Of a stretch of DNA of 41,718 nucleotides, positions 39,181 to 41,718 are shown piece by piece. The first letter of the stretch is position 1, and each line of letters begins with the position of its first letter. The notes under the pieces are model-generated. The model had not been told where the DNA came from, did no database searches, and saw nothing but the letters and a program-made list of their open reading frames with translations. Position numbers and translations under genes: made by a program. The DNA lies in the NCBI GenBank assembly GCA_022925895.1, contig JAKSYS010000564.1, positions 1 through 41,718 on the forward strand. Direction: 5' to 3'. This DNA is from Fragilaria crotonensis (lineage: Eukaryota; Bacillariophyta; Fragilariophyceae; Fragilariales; Fragilariaceae).

Positions 39181-40008
39181 TTAGCTATCTCTTGCAATCC
39201 TAGCAATGTACTTGTTAGGACTAACAAAGTGGGATTTGTCGAATGGATCCTGATAAGTGATGCGGCTTGCGAAAGGGTTGGGTTGGTAGTCGACCTGGAT
39301 TCCCATTTCTTCATGCAACACCAAGGCGTCACGTTCAGCATCCGCAGCCGAATGGGCTGTCAGCCAGAAAGATTGCCCTTGCAGTGATTTCAAAGTGGGC
39401 AACCAATTGTTCTTCAGGTTTGGATGGCCAAGGCCAGGATTGAACAGAAGATAATAGTCCCACTGCTTGGTCATGTTCAGAGGCATGCGATGAAAAAGGT
39501 CCGTAGCATACACCTGTATGCTGATTTGAGATGCGGCGTGCCGCAGTCGAATAGGATCGGAATTTGGTGAAAGATCGGGTCCGATTAGATCCATGTTCCA
39601 TGTACGTTGTCTCGTCGTCATCAGAACCTCTTTCCAATACTGGGCAGGAAGCGTCGCCTCGGCCCTGGCACCAAGACAACAAACCTCGAATGCATCCTTA
39701 AATGAATCTGCAATGGTTTGCTCTGTATGGTAACGCAGCGTCAGTGGCGCTGAAAGCACGTGACTGATGAGCGCTACACTATGAGTTTCATCCCCTGTAG
39801 TGATCCACCCCCGCTGTTCCAAGTAATCTTCTAGCGTCGACAGGCGTGGAACGGTCAATCTTGGTGAAGGAATTGATAACGAGGCTCTGGCTTCTACTTT
39901 GTTCTGTTCAGCCCAACGGAGGGTCTCATCCTGAAAGTATCGGCGAGAATAGCGGCAACCTCGGAGATGTGAGCGTGGGAACAGAATGCGGTGACGATAA
40001 TGCCGCAT
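39181..40008 (-). CDS. MSS51 C-terminal-domain-like protein (no MYND finger)
   Basis: 275 aa from ATG 40008. The frame is open to 40128, but the upstream part overlaps a GTAC-rich tract and is not protein-like. The N-terminus is basic (MRHYRHRILFPRSHLRGCRYSRRYF), as in a mitochondrial presequence. The body matches the domain that follows the MYND finger in MSS51-type proteins: APLTLRYHTEQTIADSF, EVCCLGARAEATLPAQYWKE, WNMDLIGPDLSP, YYLLFNPGLGHPNLKNNWLP, FWLTAHSAADAERDALVL and QPNPFASRITYQDP. In yeast Mss51 acts in COX1 translation; similar domains occur in many proteins of unknown role, so only the domain is claimed. No Cys-rich MYND zinc finger is present. Confidence 0.7.
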   Translation of the reverse strand: MRHYRHRILFPRSHLRGCRYSRRYFQDETLRWAEQNKVEARASLSIPSPRLTVPRLSTLEDYLEQRGWITTGDETHSVALISHVLSAPLTLRYHTEQTIADSFKDAFEVCCLGARAEATLPAQYWKEVLMTTRQRTWNMDLIGPDLSPNSDPIRLRHAASQISIQVYATDLFHRMPLNMTKQWDYYLLFNPGLGHPNLKNNWLPTLKSLQGQSFWLTAHSAADAERDALVLHEEMGIQVDYQPNPFASRITYQDPFDKSHFVSPNKYIARIARDS

Positions 40009-41718
40009 CGTCTGCTTTGGTCTGCAGATTTCAAATTCGCTTCGCGCGCTTTCAGGCAAGCATACCCGTACAAGGTACAAGTACCCCGTAGTTCCGAAAA
40101 CTGTCAAGCTCGCAGTGCTATTATACAAGTACTGTACTACCAGGTACTAGTAGTACCCTGACCTGACATATTAAAGTTGGGCCGCTACGTGCAATTTTGT
40201 GCGTCGGTCAGAGGGTGTTAACGTGGAGCAAGAATGCGTCGGTTGAATTTGCTGTTTAGTAGAAATACACGGTCAATATTAATACAACTGCATTTTGCAA
40301 TTGTTTGGTCCTTCCAGAGAGTCAGAAGGAACAACTGATACTGCTCGCTCAGCTAGACTAGTTGTGCTGCACTCATCCAGATTCTTCATCAACTGTGATT
40401 AGCAGCCAGTGCAGCTTTGCAGTCAGGTTTGGGGGCCTTCTATTCATCTGGCAATACTGACAATTCATGATTCTTTTCTGGTGGTTGCCAATACTTTGAT
40501 TCTCACTAGGCAGACAAAATCCAGAGGTCATACTTGGAATTTTGAAGAAATCTTTTATGAGGGATTTCTCATTTCATGATTTTACAGCACATTGACTATT
40601 GCCAAAAGTACACCATCAGCATCCCACAAGAGCCAGCATGCAGAATTCCTGCTAAGATGCTTAATCTTAGACGAAAAACTGTTGTAGTATCTCAATGGTT
40701 GATTGGTCATTATCCACAAGAAATGTAACTCATTCTGTGAAGCACAGCATGTATTACTTTGATTAAAGTTAATCTACCGTAGATTGTTATATATTACTTT
40801 ATTTTATTCTCGAGCACCACTGGCTCAAAAATGCACATCACTTTAGGCTAAGGCCCTTGGTCATACAAAACAGGTTTCGACAACAACAATTCTGACACAT
40901 ATATTTGTTGGTCAAATTGGGTGTTGGTATCCTCATTGTAAACAACAACAAGTCTTCATTTGCATCATTCAAATACAAATATGTGGTCCTAGCTTGTGTC
41001 ATAGCAGCACCAGCATGGTATCATTGTTTTCATAACAACGCGTTCTTTGCATTTTGTGTTCTCTATTCATCACTGTGGTCAGCCACTCTTTTTTTGCACC
41101 TCCTCTAGACTTACTATATATTCCAGTGCATCCTTGTTCCCTCATATTGTTGGCACCTCTAGTATTGAACTAAGTATCATAGTGCGTCCTCCTTTACTCC
41201 AGCAATATGATCATCTTTGAGTCAAAGCAAATAGGAATCACATGGACACCACAATGACTCCAAAATGAGGGTGATTGAGAAGGAGAATGGATCCCTGAGC
41301 CATTAACTTGCCACCACTACTAGACCTTGTTTCTGAGGATGGCGGGGTGATAATACTCAACCGGTACACTGTACACTGCTACAGTATTTCATACAAGTCA
41401 TGTCTACGCCATCTTAAAAAGCGCCAGACCATGTCTTTCCTCCTGAAACTCCATGCCAGTCTCGCCATCTCCGAAAACCCGGATAACGGAACAGAAACAA
41501 GTCCCTCAAGTCACGTTGGTCATCAATGCCAGCATTCTGGTTTAAAACCCGGAAAACGGAACGGAAAGTCGATCCTGAAAATCCATGCCAGTCTCCTCGT
41601 CTTCGAGAACCCGGAAAACGGAACATAAAATCGAACCGGAAATCCATTCCTGACTTCTTTAGAGTTCTGAAACCTGAAACTAAACAGATTTTCGAAAGCT
41701 TAATTGCGTACGACAAAG
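40009..41718. other. Intergenic, AT-rich; tandem repeats at the right end
   Basis: 40060-40160 is GTAC-rich like other 5' flanks. 40230-41300 is AT-rich with a different texture (many CAT, TTG and ATT words, no GTAC) and no gene I can support; a hydrophobic 67-codon frame at 40905-41108 is not convincing. A tandem repeat follows at 41440-41660. Confidence 0.5.
41440..41660 (+). repeat. Degenerate tandem repeat, ~60-73 bp unit, about 3.5 copies
   Basis: AACCCGGAAAACGGAAC-like cores at 41476-41492, 41546-41562 and 41608-41624 alternate with CCATGCCAGTCTC-like cores at 41451, 41524 and 41583. A fourth, weaker unit begins at about 41640. It keeps an open frame by chance on both strands. Confidence 0.65.

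Noticed and set aside
1-41718. CRISPR arrays, tRNA or rRNA genes
   Set aside because: No spacer-repeat arrays seen, and by eye no cloverleaf or rRNA core. A covariance-model scan was not possible, so a tRNA could have been missed.

Overview
The window looks like nuclear DNA of a diatom, most like Phaeodactylum tricornutum. The reasons are compact genes with introns of about 90-115 bp (GT..AG), several N-termini that read as a signal peptide followed by an ASAF-like phenylalanine (the bipartite plastid presequence of secondary red plastids), and a large Ty1/copia-type LTR retrotransposon. The species call is inference; no rRNA or organelle marker is present.

Layout. Positions 1-11517 are one LTR retrotransposon on the + strand, missing only the first ~54 bp of its 5' LTR. 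It has a 5' LTR (1-528), PBS, a very long coding leader of unknown function (to about 5.6 kb), Gag with a CCHC knuckle, protease, DD35E integrase, reverse transcriptase, RNase H, a short purine tract and a complete 3' LTR (10931-11517). Its reading frame is broken many times, nearly always by what looks like one missing base. Then follow 14 host genes: HIR-type stomatin/prohibitin protein (+), lumenal FKBP (-), ABC1-family kinase-like protein (+), FAD monooxygenase (-), double thioredoxin-fold/GST-N protein (-), ACC-synthase-like aminotransferase (+), AIF-like flavoprotein (-), unknown plastid protein (-), MOB-family protein (+), unknown 523-aa protein (+), plastid NFACT-R protein (-), tandem sulfotransferase-like membrane protein (+), TAB2-like plastid translation factor (-) and an MSS51-C-domain protein (-).

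Functionally there is no operon, but seven of the 14 genes carry a secretory-plus-plastid type N-terminus (FKBP, ABC1K, monooxygenase, GST-like, 240-aa unknown, NFACT-R, TAB2), so the segment is rich in nucleus-encoded plastid functions: folding, quinone/lipid homeostasis, oxidation chemistry, ribosome quality control and psaB-type translation. 5' flanks, especially between divergent genes, are packed with GTAC/TAC-type short motifs, while the convergent 3'-3' gaps are not. A perfect 26-bp palindrome centred on CACGTG lies between the FKBP and ABC1K genes. Two abutting inverted-repeat elements (33530-33853 and 33854-34440) lie between the NFACT-R and sulfotransferase genes.

Quality caveat. 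Four positions in three host genes between 12.8 and 19.2 kb each need exactly one extra base to restore a normal, correctly spliced family-length frame, and the two LTR copies differ mostly by single-base gaps in the left copy. From 19.6 kb onward the genes are intact. This points to base-deletion errors in the left half of the sequence, or less likely to real local decay.
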